Below, in pieces: positions 22,323 through 34,259 of a stretch of 64,000 nt of DNA. Below the pieces are notes generated by a model, which saw nothing but the letters and a program-made list of their open reading frames with translations, was not told the DNA's origin and made no database searches. The DNA is from Thozetella sp. PMI_491. Lineage: Eukaryota > Ascomycota > Sordariomycetes > Chaetosphaeriales > Chaetosphaeriaceae. The stretch is from assembly GCA_021432635.1 (NCBI GenBank), contig MU270056.1, forward strand, positions 301,656-365,655. Reading direction: 5' to 3'. Position 1 is the stretch's first letter. Every line of letters starts with the position of its first letter. A program made the translations under genes and the position numbers.

Positions 22323-23593
22323 CATGCTGGCTTCCATTAGACACGCCTATTGATAGACACCATAGGGTAGGGCTAAGGTCAGAGCCAGCGGCTCTTCCAA
22401 CCTTTGACAGTGTTTTCCCTCTGAGAGACATGTGCTTTGCTATCCACGGCAGCTCACACTCCCTTTCTTTCTTGTGTATGTACTTTGTACAGAGGTTCGG
22501 AGCTGGGGGCAGGAAACGGGTCATTATAATGGATAATTTGATATACCGTGCCTATGGGTAGCATATGAATAAGAACAAAAGCTGTCAAAAACGGCTCCTT
22601 GCCAGAGATTCACGCGAAATGTGCCACTACCAGCCACCGAGGTGGCAGTCTGGAGTCTCGAAGCGGCGCACACGGTTTCGGGCTGCTGCAGATCGTGTGT
22701 ACATATGCATACAGTGCCACAGTGCAGCAGAAGTCGAAGAAAGCAGTCGATCAATGGTGGCGTGCCGCCCGCTTCCACAGTGATATGAGACAACGCTGAC
22801 CACGCAGCGGGCTAGTCCCCGACTGGCTTGATGGCGCCAGAGCTGCTCGAGTTAGTCCACCACCGCGTGGTAGCCGATCTAGAGAGCCTAGAATGGGACA
22901 TCACGAGCGCCACGAATGAGGTACCGGCCAATCTAAGATCTGCCCTCTACACCTCAGCTAAACAGCCCCCGCAGGAGAACCCACCGTAGTCGAACAGCGG
23001 CAGATCAGGCATGGAATGCTGTCCAGACAGGGAGGCGTTGCGCTCTGCGTCCTTGCCGCCGCACTTGGAACCCGGCATCCCACCCTCGCCCGTGATGCTC
23101 CTAGAATGCAGGGAGAGCGAGACCGACTTCGTCGGGCACACGTCTGCTCTTCCCCAGCCTCCAACGTCCAATCTGTCTCGCTACGCCCTTCCGGCGAGGC
23201 TGTGGCAAGTGTCCAGTCGAACGAGACACATCGTTGGTCTCTCTTTCTTGGGGCAGCCAGGCACATAGGTAGGCGAATTAACATCCACTTGCGTCACGCG
23301 TGTTCAACGTCGAGACCGAGACAAGGTCTCATGTTGAAGACTGAGAATAGTCGGCTCCCCTCTCCCCCTCCTCCTTAGTGCTACAGTGACAGAAATTGAG
23401 GTTGGGGCCTGTCGTCAGGCGACGATCGGGCAAGCTCCCTGTGATTGCGTGCTCGCCGGGCCTCGCGCCCCCGAGCGCGATCTCGAAGGCTACACTCCCC
23501 CTATGGCTCACACGCTGTCCTTCTCACGCTCTCTCCAACCTGATCTCGCACTCCGAATCCCCTCGCCCCGGTCCCGCCCTGTCTCTGCTCGCC
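22323..23593. other. Intergenic region
   Basis: 1.27 kb between two plus-strand genes. A 52-codon frame at 22831-22989 (starting MAPELLELVHHRVVADLE) has protein-like composition but no recognised family; it is left as a possible microprotein. The last few hundred bases are the promoter of the MFS gene. Confidence 0.4.
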
Positions 23594-25272
23594 ATGTCGA
23601 TGTTCTACCAGGTCAATCTGGGTGTCTTCGCCGTCGGAAGCGCCTTCCTGCTATACCAGCAGTATCGACGGGAGAACTCGAGCGAGAGAGCGCCTCGGCC
23701 CCTTGCGGCTTCGCAGGAGGATGGCGATTCCGAAGATGGCGAGGTGATAGAGCTGGGAGGAGTGGAAGGAGAAGACATAGGAGCTATAGCGAGGCAGTTC
23801 AAGGTAGAGTTCTTTCTCGTATACGCATTGGCCGTGGCGGCGGACTGGCTACAGGTATGAAGTCCTCGCGAGGAGCAAGAACCCCTTTTGATAGCCTTCG
23901 AGGCCCTGTATGGGAGCCGGCGAGGGAGCAGGGGGAAAATAGGCAACTGTCGCTAACAGGCTTCTCTTCCTCTCTCTCTCAATACAGGGCCCGCACATCT
24001 ACGCCATCTACAAGTACGAGAAGGGTATCGAGGAGCAATGGGTCGCCGCCCTGTACGCAGCCGGTTTCGTCTCGGGCGCCCTCTCAGCCTCGTTCGCTGG
24101 CGAGCTCGCGGACCGGTACGGGCGGCGCCTGGCCTGCCTAGTGTACTGTGGCAGCTACGCCCTCACGTGCGCGACCATGTTCAGCAACAACTTCACCGTC
24201 CTCTTTTTCGGCCGCCTGTGCGGCGGTATCAGCACCACCCTGCTCTTCAGCGTGTTCGAGGCCTGGATGATCACCGAGTTCCATCGCCGCGGTCTCGAGA
24301 CGAGCCATGAGCTCACGCTCAGCTCCGTATTTGGCTATATGACTACCGTCAGCTGCATGGCGGCTATCGTGTCGGGCATCGTGGGCGATGTGCTAGTCAG
24401 CCTCCTGGGCGGGCGCGTGTGGCCGTTCGTGGCGAGTATCGTGTGCTCCGTGCTGGCGGCGGTGGTGATCCTGACGACTTGGGTAAGTTGCCCCTCCCCT
24501 CCGCCCTTTATGTTGCTTCATCCGCCGCGATAGAGAACTCACATGTCGCTTCCGGATGTTCAGCGTGAGAATTATGGCTCCAAGTCCACCAGCCAAAACA
24601 CACTATCGGACGTCAAGTCTGGCGTCTGGACCATCCTGAAGGACACTCGCATCCTTGCGCTCGGCATCACGTCTTGCTTCTTCGAGGGCGCCATGTACTT
24701 GTTTATTTTTTTCTGGTCGGCGGCGCTGAAGTCGGCACGTGCCAAGAGCGGCTCGGACGAGGAGCTCCCTTATGGCCTCATCTTCTCGTCCTTTATGTGC
24801 TCCATGATGGCCGGCTCGTGCTTCTTCTCGCTCTTCCGCGACCAACACACCCGGGAGAGCACTTCCTTCCTGCTCATGTGCGCGACCCTCCTTGTGAGCT
24901 CTTGCTTCTCCGCCGCGGTGCTGCTCGAGTACGAGAGCATGCTATTTTGGGCCCTGTGTGCGATCGAGGCCTGCATCGGCGTCTATTTCCCTAGCATGTC
25001 GTTCCTCAAGAGCGAGGTCGTGGAGGACGACGTGCGCGGGAGGGTCTACAGCATCCTCCGCCTTCCCTTGAATGTGTTTGTGGTAGTGGTGCATAGCCTG
25101 GACTCGGAAGGTATGGTTCCAAGGGAGTGGCAGGACGAGGGAACTCGTTCGAGAGGACTGAATGCTAACTTGCCTGTTAGGCGACGCCCACCGCAACCAT
25201 GTTTTCATGATACTGGCAGCGATGCTGATGCTATGCTTCTTTGTTGTTCAAAGAACCTTCGGCTCTGGATAG
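23594..25272 (+). CDS. Major facilitator transporter, MFSD5/MOT2 (molybdate-anion) type
   Basis: Homologs of this family import molybdate in algae and mammals. Exons are 23594-23854, 23988-24482, 24564-25110 and 25181-25272; introns are 133, 81 and 70 bp. The protein is 464 aa. A first hydrophobic segment (NLGVFAVGSAFLLY) is followed by an acidic loop and then FFLVYALAVAADWLQGPHIY, the family's DWLQGPY-like signature. The MFS motif after TM3 reads GELADRYGRRLACL. FGRLCGGISTTLLFSVFEAW and CFFEGAMYLFIFFW match conserved helices of the family. The last exon supplies the final helix (FMILAAMLMLCFFVVQ) and a short tail. Substrate specificity is inferred from the family only. Confidence 0.9.
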
Positions 25273-25957
25273 GAACCTCGGCCCCGAGAACTGCGGACAT
25301 ACGGTGAAGGCCAATAGAGAGCGCGATGGTGTTGCCGTCGTCATGACGGGTATATCGAGAACAGCATCGCGTTGTTCATTGCCACATCTCTTGGGAAAGA
25401 GAAATCTCCTGCAGAGACAGTTGACTGTGCGGGATTGTAGAACACCCATTACTCGTGGGCAGAACCAGGAAGGATGCACTATATTGTATAGAATATTCAT
25501 ACCTTGCATTTGTCTCTGCTTGTGTGGGGACTAGTTGGACGAAGGAACAATGGAGCCTCCAGTTTAGCAGATGTGTATAGAAAGTTAGAGCCGCATCGTC
25601 TCTGGGCCTCGAACTTGATGGACAGATGTTCCCAAAATAGCACTTGCGCATTGCCAAAGGGGGCAGCATGCTGCCGAGAATGTGGATGGGATGGTCTTAT
25701 TTTGTCCTTCGCCCTTGATGCTTTCGTGCACGAAGACGTCCTTACTCTTCTCACGAGACTCCCGGGTCAAAGCATACCTGATATCCTAGACGCCAGCTCA
25801 ATTCCTCTCCACCGTGCTATATACTTCCGTGAATCATGCAAGTCATTCCTATCTCATGCCGTTCGACGGTTTCATAAGTAGTTCAAACTACGATCGAAGC
25901 TTCTTGGACGGTAGGGGCGTAACCGCTCCTCTCCGGATCCTACAAAGGGGCACTAAT
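25273..25957. other. Convergent intergenic region
   Basis: About 685 bp between the 3' ends of the MFS gene and the glucokinase gene. No gene recognised. Confidence 0.5.
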
Positions 25958-27773
25958 CTAGCCCTCTAGAGAAGCCGCAACAAGCGCAATAAGCGCAGCG
26001 CCCACACCGGAGCCGTCCTTCGCGATACCGATACGGATGCGCTTAGCACCCTCCTCGCCGATGCCGTCAATGGCACGTAAGGCTTCGAAGCTGCAGTCAT
26101 GCATGGGTCAGCACAAGAGTCACAGCCAGCGGGAGAGTTGACTTTGGGGGGGAGGTGAGAGGAGTGCGAACTCACATCATATCCCTGAAATAGGGGTAAT
26201 GCTCCACCAGACTGCCGTCGACGCCGATGTCGACGGGTTCGTCCGCCGTTTCAGTCAGCTTGCCTGACTGCAAGACGATGGCGCCGATGGCAACGGCAGA
26301 GAGGCGCGCGGCGCGGCGGCCGACGGCACCGGCAATTGCCTTGAAGGCCTGGGCATCCTCTAAGGAGGCGGCGTATATAAGGAGCGACTTGTCGAGCTCC
26401 TGGCGGAGCGTGCTTAGCTCCGGGGTATTGTCGGCCGCAGCCACCGAGAGGATTGAGGTGTCGAGACCCCACTGCGTAAATAGACCAGACTGCTCACCGA
26501 TATTGGTGGTCGACCCCATGTCGTTTTGAGACGAGTTATCGTCCTTGAAGAGGGCGACACTGGGGTCCTTGAGCAGGCCCGCGATGACAAGCCGTACGAT
26601 CTCGCCCAGGAACATGCCGGAGACGCGCTTCTCGTACATTTGAATTCCGGGGTTCACGCTGGCCTGGTCCAGCTGAATGTCCCAGGTTGTATTCGGCAGG
26701 ATGTTTAGCTGGTTGTCGAAGGAGCCCCACTCAGTATTAATGACCATGTCACCGGTGGACTTGTCGTACTCGCCAGCGAGTGGCTTCTTCAGATTGGACA
26801 GCTTCTCAACGTAGGCTCCGTTGGTGCCGGTTCCGAAGATGGCGCCCAGAAGAGTGCCCGTTTTCCCGGGCGAGGTGTAGGAACGCGCCATCAGCGTGCC
26901 TACCGTGTCGTTGACTAGGGCCGCCACCTTCACGGGGAGCCCGAGCTTGTCAATCTCGGCCTGGAGGAGGGCGCAGACATCCTTGTCAATGGCATCGGGG
27001 ATGTCGAAGCCCTTAGTCCAACGTATGAGCGTGCCCTTGTTGATCCCGATCTGATGGACGGGGAAGCTGAAGGTGAAGCCCAGGCGGAACACGTGCTCGT
27101 CCTTGTAACCATCGGGGGAGCTAACCGTCTCGCGGCGGCGCACGTGGTGGTCAAACTGCTCCTCGTGGTGCGTCTTCAGGAACAGCTCGATCTGCTTGGC
27201 GAGGAACGAGAACAGATCCTCCGCCTTCTTGGCAAGCATCAGCTCCCGCGGGATGGCGACCTTGGAGAAGGTCAGGTTGAAGGTGGTGTCGCCATTGAGC
27301 TGGATCGAGCACACGCGGAAGTTCGTGCCGCCGAGGTCGACGGCCATGTAGAGCCCCTTTTCGGTGCCATTGGGGACTGCAGTGACGTAGGTGGGGATCT
27401 GGCTCAGGCTGGTGTTCTCCTTCTCGAGACCTTCGCCTAAAGACAACAGTAGCGTTAGCAACAGGCTATTCTGGTCGAACCGGGTAGAGGCGTCGCTACG
27501 ACAGCGCAGATCAGGGGGAGCGATCTCGCGGCCCGCGACGCCTCCGCCCCCTACAACACCTCCTCCTCCAACAGCGCGCGTAGGACGACAAGCGGCGCAA
27601 GCACACATGTGCACCCGCCGATGGGCCAACGGCGTGACATGGAGTAGCGAGCCAAGAAGGCGGGGTAGTGACATACTCATCTGACGCAGAAACTCCTGCA
27701 CTCCCTTGTTGACGTCTTCGTCCGAGTACTCGAACTTGGCGACAACATTCTTGGTCTCTGCCTCGAGCGCCAT
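25958..27773 (-). CDS. glkA: Glucokinase (hexokinase family)
   Basis: Phosphorylates glucose to glucose-6-phosphate with ATP in the cytosol. Exons are 27773-27677, 27436-26176 and 26090-25958; introns are 240 and 85 bp. The protein is 496 aa. Key sites: DLGGTNFRV phosphate-binding loop (~63), LGFTFSFPVHQIGINKGTLIRWTKGF sugar-binding region (split here as LGFTFSFPVHQIGINKG and TLIRWTKGF), ALVNDTVGTLM (~203) with the catalytic Asp, GAIFGTGTNGAY (~230), NTEWGSFDN, and VDGSLVEHYPYF (~438). The last exon encodes IRIGIAKDGSGVGAALIAL, the typical hexokinase C-terminal ATP site. The sequence is closer to fungal glucokinases than to hexokinase 1. Intron 1 is exactly 80 codons long and stop-free, so unspliced RNA would still be translatable. 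Confidence 0.95.
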
Positions 27774-30709
27774 CGTGAGGGGTTTTGACACGGGAGCGGC
27801 TGTGGGAAAAGGAAGCGGGTTCTCGCAGACTCCAGGGACCGGGTGCGCAGGAGGAGAGTATGCGGCCTTGAAGAAGGTATTGCTGGACAATCTAATGTCT
27901 TTAAGAAGGAACTGGAGAATCTGGACGCAGCGACGGGCGCGAGGCCAGAGTTAGTTATAAATTCGCCGGGAAGGGCATGGGAAGGGGGCATGGAGGGGTT
28001 GTGGTGGTGGGTGGGTTGTAGCGGACGTCACTCAGTAAGCGGGGTCCACCGTTAAGGTCTTGCAAGCTCCCGGCGGCGCCGTTGAGGAGAAAAGAGCGAG
28101 TAGCAGCTAGGGCAAGGAGCGGGGAGCGGGGAAGAAGGAACCAACTGGTGACGGCATCTAACGTACTAAAACCAGAGCCAAGAAGGCCAGAGAACACACA
28201 TGCACCAAGCTCAGGGCTGACGAGAATGCCTTTCGGGCCTTTGGGCTGACGACGGCGGGATGGGGAGATGTGGTGTTGACCCTTGGTTTGGCCATTGGGG
28301 CGGGGGCGCAGCGGTGGTGCGCGCAAGCTGCCTGAACCGGAGCTGTGGCGGTTGAAACCCACCCAATTGCAAGGATGGCGGGGTCGCGCAGCTGCTGTCG
28401 TAGGGAGCCAAGTCCGAAGGCGCCGCCAGACGGGCCGGCGGTGCGTGACGAGCTGTCGGTTCGGAGACTGTCTGCTGCTGCGTGATGGCCTTGCAGGCTC
28501 TCGACCGAGACATGGACGGCGGACCCTTCCGGGCCGGTGCTTCGAGGGTAGTCGGCTCAGCCTACCGGGGCTCGGTGTGATGCGAATGGCAGGCGTGCAG
28601 TTCGGGAGAAGGACCGGCGGCAGAGAGAGGGGGCAACTATGCCGTATGCTGTACTTCTCTGGAAACTGGCGAGGAGGAGAGACCGCTCGCACCTGCCCTC
28701 AGCGGCGGAATCGGACCAAGCGAGCGCTGGGTAAGTGCAGAGGAGACGAGAGGGGTCTCCGAAGACTGGATCCGTCTGCTAATCGCGGTCTACAGCCGAT
28801 GGTCGTTTCCTCCGCGTCTTCGTCTCTTGGAATCCGCCGCGGTCGCGGGCGACTCTGTTCAGTTCGGGAGGAATGCTGCACGGCGTGGCGCCTCTCCTCG
28901 TCACGCTGCGACGTGGGTATCTCTCTTCGATTATGTAGTAGGGTATCACAATGCCAATAGACAAGAAAAAAAAGACAAACGAAAAGCGAGCTCTCCTGGG
29001 ACAAGGAAAATTAAATTGACTTCTTGGAGATCGAGGAGGGGGGAAGGCGAGGGCGAGAGAGCCACGATAGGCTATCTCGGCAGAGAACTCGCGGTCGGAT
29101 CGCTGGGCCAGGCCAGGGTTCCTGCCAGCAACTTTGTTCCAGAGGCGTGCCGGGATTGCGGTGGAGGGTGGTCAAGTGATCGTCAGCGGCGCCCACCAAA
29201 AACCCTATGTACGTGCTGTAGCCGCCGGGGGGCTAGTCAAGTAGGCAGGTGCTTGTCCACTACGTAGCTACGTAGTACAGTGCCACGGGCTAGCGAGGCC
29301 ACACAGACAGGACGACGAAACACGGGGGAGACAACCCCAAAAGAGGAGAAGACACAAGTGTTTTGTTGGCCCTGCAGCCTCCCGCGGTAGCAATCGAGCA
29401 CCAGAGATTGGGAAAGGGGAGATGGGCCGGTGTGTGCGCGTCTTGGGCAGGAGAGAGAAGAAAGGATGCCGGTCATTCTTTGTTCTAGAGAGCGCCTGGC
29501 CCTTTTTCTTTCGTTTTATCTCGGCGTTGCACCCGCGCTGAGTGGCCCCGACCCATCCTGTCCCTGGGATCGTCTCTCCACTGGGTAAGGGCAATCAATC
29601 TCAACACCCAACACCGGAGGAACGAGGGGACATTGGTTTGACCAGGCTTGCCAGGTCGAAAGGCCCAGGCACACCAGTCCCAATTTCGAAAAGCCGGGGA
29701 CCTGGCAATCTTGGCGTTTAGTCTGTGGGGTCGCGGGTGGGGAGGCCTGCCAGGGAAGCGGCAAAGACGGTGAGCCGGGCCACGACCAGTCTCCCGCGCC
29801 CTTGCAAACCTAGACCCGGGGCTTCGGCCTGCCAGGACTACAAACTGTCCTCCAGGCCGATAAGCTTGTGGGTGGTGAGCCGCACCTCGTATCTGGTGCC
29901 TTGGTCCCGGACGGCACCGTACGGCCGGCCAAGAGAGTCATCACTGACGAAATAGCTCCAGAGCGTCTGCACATCCCGTAATCAGCTGTGGTCATTTCCA
30001 AGTGAAGCCGTTGGGATGTCCGACCAACCGCCCCCAAACGTGATGGATGGGCTCCGCCGCATACACCACAGAATCGGTCCCCCCGAGAAAGCTTATCTCC
30101 TTCCTTGCTCCTGGGAGACAATGAAAGAAAGCATCAGACACATGAAGCTGATGGCTCCTGTCGCTCATGAAAAGTCGGCTTACCTTCTTAGCTGCGTACC
30201 TGCCTAGCTCTTGACCTTCGACTGCCGAACTGTGCCCCGAGGTAACACTCCCGGTAGCTAGGTATCAGCAAGTACCGTTCGAATAGGTATATCTTAGTTC
30301 TTGCTTCTTATTGAAATTTGCCTAGACTTGAGAAGTTTGCCAGCGTGCAATGGCCAGAAGGGCGAAGTGTTTATATAGATGGACGGTGTTTGTCCTTCTG
30401 GAGCCTTTCGTCCTTCTCTACGCATCTTGCACTCAAATCCTTTGGTAACCCCGATACACCGTCCCTAAGGCCGACTCGGGGTCAAGAAGCCGACCGTGGT
30501 TGTTGAACCCCGAGGCCCTCCTAGGCTGACACCGCAGAGTTCTGACATGGCAAGGCAAGGGCATGGCATAATGTGTATATATAGGTATGCATGTCAGCTC
30601 GCCTACAGTTTGTGGGGGAGACCGCCAGCCCTCCTAATGTGATTGAGTGTAGCAGAATCTTGGTGTTTCACTTGTCAATCTAGGCGTGATTGTGTTGATG
30701 TCCTATGTA
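27774..30709. other. Gene-poor 2.9-kb region upstream of glucokinase
   Basis: The first several hundred bases are the glucokinase promoter, GC-rich with several G runs. Beyond that no gene was recognised; small frames (such as a 63-codon one at 30016-30207) carry no family signal. An 18-bp perfect palindrome is at 29259-29276. The sequence becomes AT-rich toward the transposon fossil. Confidence 0.4.
29259..29276. repeat. 18-bp perfect palindrome
   Basis: ACTACGTAGCTACGTAGT reads the same on both strands and consists of two TACGTA cores. It could be a site for a dimeric DNA-binding protein or simply a chance low-complexity repeat. Confidence 0.7.
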
Positions 30710-30791
30710 CTGTAGAGTCCAGGTTCAGCGTCCACGCAGTGATATATAGAAATATTCCTAGAGCGGGTCATGTTGGGATCAGGACCGTATG
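30710..30791 (+). repeat. Left terminal inverted repeat (82 bp)
   Basis: Pairs with 32648-32729 on the opposite strand. The core AGGTTCAGCGTCC is matched perfectly in the right arm; differences are spread as single substitutions, with no gap. Confidence 0.8.
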
Positions 30792-32647
30792 AATAATTTT
30801 CACATACAGTGAGCCAAACATCGACCTTAACAGAGCCAAAATTGAAGGATGGTGGAGTATCGCCACTGTTGGCTAATTTCGAAGCAGTACGAAGATAGAC
30901 AGGGGCTACGATATTAAGTGGCTTTATATGATATAGATTGTCGAATTAGAAACGCAGATTATGAGTGAGTTTTATGAGGTATTGCGATTTGGTTTGTTTG
31001 TAGGCTTAGAGAATGGCGTAGTATTAACCTATATATCTTCGCGATCTTGAAATTTTTTGAGTTGGAGCGTAATACCCTGCGGTATCAAGTCTCTGAACGG
31101 GAAGCGAGGAGCACCAGGGGCAGCGTGGAAAGGGTCTCGAAGGGGGAGCGATCGTATTGCCACAGGTATCTGTCAAAGCTAACGCTTGGGGAACCTTGTT
31201 CCCTTTGGGAGAGGCTCCTCCCCCAGTACTTAATACAAGGCCCTCGACACGGGCGGGGGTCAGCTCCTCATCAGCGTGTGATCGTAGCGGCGTCGCTCGC
31301 GCCTCGCCCTCACAAAGAGGCGAGATGTTACATGGAGCTGGTACACGGAGTTTCCTCGTTCTCCCAATTCCTTTGGTTAATACACTTGCCACGCAATGCT
31401 GACTTCACACAGGTTGGCCAAGCGTGCCAGGTTCTTGCCAATTTATAAGTTAGCACCTGCCTAAGTGATGGCTAGCCAATCTGCGGGTGGTGGACTTAGA
31501 TGGTCCTTCCCATGCCAGATTCCTTCCTCGCCTGATTACACTCCCTGTCTGGATTTAGATTCTCAATGTCCTTGATTAATCAAGCATTTATATAGGCTAG
31601 TCTAAGTCACTAATTGAGTAAATAGCCTTGGCTCTGGTTAGTTGGGTCTTTTACTTATTCTAAAGCATGTAGGACGTTTAACAGCGCATCTATTTGTGTA
31701 CAAGACACGTCCTTTCTACATATATTTTCTAGAGATAGCTTCTCTTAGGGCAGGAGCTAACTTGTTAATAACAGTTGCGAGAACCCTGATGGCGTACCTC
31801 TTTCTAAAACAGTAGTGTGCCTTCCTGTTAAATCTGTAACTGCTGATATTAACGAGTAGCCTGGCTAGCTGAAGATGTTTGCAATCCTAGTACAAAAGTC
31901 GGGAGCTCCCCTCTTAGACTTGATTTTTCTTCTTCTTCTTTTCTCCTTATAATACAGGGTCATCCTTGGTTTATCTGGGGAGCTGAACTTTTCAGTAAAG
32001 AGGTTTTGTCGGACGAAGCCTTATAGACGCTGGTGGTTCTTTTTGGCTAAATTTTTAGACTCGGAGGCTTCGGCCTCAAAGCTTCTGCTTCACACCTTTT
32101 TTTTAATTAAGACCTAAGCCTTGTGCTTAGACTTGAAGAAGAATTATATCTGGAGGCATTGCTTTCCCTGGGTATAATTGTGCCGCTTATGACCCTCGCT
32201 CTGTTAGGATCTCCTTTAGTATACGAGGAATATTCTCAGTAGATCTTTGGCTTTGTATGACAGTAGAGGGTCTTCCTGATTGGCTATTTATCCTAGGAAT
32301 ATTGATTAATGGTATATAATGTACAAACCGGTGAACTCTTTGGTCTTTGGACACAACGATGGCCCTGCACTTTGGCCTAGCGGGAGAGTTCAGAGTATAT
32401 TTCTTTTTGGCCTACATTTACCTGTGGCCCCGACTTCGATTTTGAACTCGCCCTCCTTTCTTTTTTTTCTTTTCTTTTTCTTTTCCTTCCCCCCTTGAAT
32501 AGTAGTTAGAGAGGAAGGAGGGTTGCAACCTGTTGGAGCGTTCTACGCCGTATATCCCAACTAAAGATTCTCCTACTCGCTAGACGTAGAGAGCAGTTGT
32601 AAAATTGTTAAGGGAGCAGGTAACGAAGTACCCTAGCCAGAGAGCTG

Positions 32648-32729
32648 CACACTGTCCTGGACCCATCAAGACCCACTCTAGAAATATTTCTACATATTCA
32701 TGCGCGGACGCTGAACCTGAACCTGACAG
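32648..32729 (-). repeat. Right terminal inverted repeat (82 bp)
   Basis: Mirror of the left arm; contains GGACGCTGAACCT and CTCTAG..AATATTTCTA in the same spacing. It is followed directly by TA. Confidence 0.8.
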
Positions 32730-33464
32730 TATTTGGTAGTCTTACTCTAGAAATACTATCCCATCTCAACGGGCAGACTGGACTATGGGCAGGGGTTCGA
32801 GAAGCTATGGTAGCATAAAATTTGGAGGAAGAGACCGCATGAATGTGCCCTGTAGGCATCTGGGACTGGGAGGCTATCCCTCCCTTAGCTCCCGCACGGA
32901 TGCGAACGCCAACGGCTTGCCGCTCTCCAGCGTTTCATGACTCGTCACTCGCGTCCCAGGAGGGCTTTCCGAAGGCTCTGGCTCGCGGTATGGAATAGAT
33001 GAGTAACTGGAGCTGGTCCCTAGCTCTTTTCGGGATCCCGAAAGTCCCATGGCGCCCACGTTAGCATTGGCTTCTATACTGCTAGGAAGACAGCAAGGGG
33101 GTTGCCGTGCTGCAGCAGAGACGAAAGTCTTCGTCCCCCTTAAACCGGGGAGGGGTTTGCATCCCAACTCTGGCCGTTGCCCCAAAGCTCAAGGCGATGC
33201 TCTCCTACACCTACGAAGACCCCCCGAGGCAGATTATCAAAGCTAATCATTCTCAAGGATCAGGACGGGTGGAGTCAGCCCAGCCCATAGAACTATCTCC
33301 CCCTCCCACAGGTGCCGGGCAGAATGCACGAATGGGAGGGTTATCAGACGTGTCCCATGATGGCCTGGCGACCATGCCATGAACCGCATACTCCGTCCCC
33401 GAGTTGATGCTTGAAGTCGTGCCATATCTCTCCCGCCCATACATACCCCACTTTCACACGTATC
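32730..33464. other. Intergenic region
   Basis: 735 bp between the transposon fossil and the 3' end of the acetyltransferase gene. A minus-strand frame (32874-33185) has no recognised domain. Nothing else was seen. Confidence 0.45.
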
Positions 33465-34259
33465 TCATATCGCCCCCAGGCTCGCCGGGCCTATTTCCTT
33501 CCTCACAATCCAGGCCGAGCCTGGCTGCAGCTTGTAATAGTACCCCTGGAGCGGCTCCAGGTCCCTGACGAAGCCGCGGCTCTCGTACCACCGGAGGCCC
33601 TCCTCATTCTCCGTCCATACATGTGCGTACACCACCTGTACGTTGATCATGGGCAGCGCTGAGTCGTCCTCGTAGCGAGGCCCGTGGTCGCGTAGAGCCA
33701 CGGCGCTCGCGATGATGTGCTCGAGCGCCGCCGCGGCCAGCCCCTGCGACCGATAGGGGGAAAGGATGCCGAGGGACTGGATGTAAATGGCATGATACGG
33801 GCTCTGCCATGACGGGTACGGCAGCCGGCGGATCTCCTCAGGCAGGCGCGGCCGACCCACCTCGTCGACGAAAGGGTTCGTCTCAAAGCGGCACACCATA
33901 CCACCGACCACCTTGTCCTGCGCGGCCGGGCGCGCCGGGTCCGCCCACAGCACGGCCCGCGAGAATAGCCCGGATGTCAGCGGCTCCAGGATGTTTTTGT
34001 AGAAGGAGCCCGTGTAATCGACGGGAAGGAGCAGCGCGTTGATGCGCCGGAGTGAGGGGATATGCGCCTCCGCCACGGGTACGATGGAGGCCTCGGGGGG
34101 GAGTGACGAGGTCGCGGGCACCGCGGCCGGGTTCTGTATTGAAGAGAGCAGTCTGTCGAGCTCGGTCGGGGACAGCGCTTTAACTACCGAGTCCGTCGAC
34201 GTCGTCGGTGGTGGCGGCGGTGGGGCAGGTGCCGATCTGGCTGCGGGTGGTTGCGCCAT
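33465..34259 (-). CDS. GNAT N-acetyltransferase, Naa50-like
   Basis: Naa50-type enzymes transfer acetyl from acetyl-CoA to protein N-termini, often with the NatA complex at ribosomes. It is a single exon of 264 aa; the ATG at 34259 is used because the frame's more upstream codon is GTG. Residues 1-60 are a Pro/Ala/Thr-rich extension. The catalytic fold starts near residue 70: LRRINALLLPVDYTGSFYKN corresponds to the LxRxN..FPVxYxxxFYK substrate-loop segment of Naa50. The acetyl-CoA loop is YIQSLGILSPYRSQGLAAAALEHI (LGILSPYRSQGLAAAALEH being the diagnostic part), and the end matches VYAHVWTENEEGLRWYESRGF. A long insert in the middle (about residues 105-140) is typical of Pezizomycotina versions. 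Confidence 0.88.
   Translation of the reverse strand: MAQPPAARSAPAPPPPPPTTSTDSVVKALSPTELDRLLSSIQNPAAVPATSSLPPEASIVPVAEAHIPSLRRINALLLPVDYTGSFYKNILEPLTSGLFSRAVLWADPARPAAQDKVVGGMVCRFETNPFVDEVGRPRLPEEIRRLPYPSWQSPYHAIYIQSLGILSPYRSQGLAAAALEHIIASAVALRDHGPRYEDDSALPMINVQVVYAHVWTENEEGLRWYESRGFVRDLEPLQGYYYKLQPGSAWIVRKEIGPASLGAI

Larger units (their letters stand above)
30710..32729. mobile_element. Degenerate Tc1/mariner-pogo (Fot1-like) DNA transposon with long inverted ends
   Basis: A 2,020-bp block is bounded by two 82-bp inverted repeats of exactly equal length that align without gaps; I counted 65 of 82 matching bases by eye. The ends read CTGTAGAGTCC.. and ..CCTGACAG, and both are flanked by TA, the target-site duplication of the Tc1/mariner superfamily. 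The size fits pogo-type fungal elements such as Fot1 and Pot2 (about 1.9 kb). The interior is AT-rich, full of stops in all frames, and I could not recognise any transposase domain. It is therefore an old, inactive copy. The 82-bp ends are longer than the ~40-50 bp usual for Fot1, so the exact family is open. Confidence 0.72.

Noticed and set aside
27677-27890. N-terminal extension of glucokinase
   Set aside because: The frame is open upstream of 27773 but offers no ATG; the ATG at 27773 gives the family's normal N-terminus.
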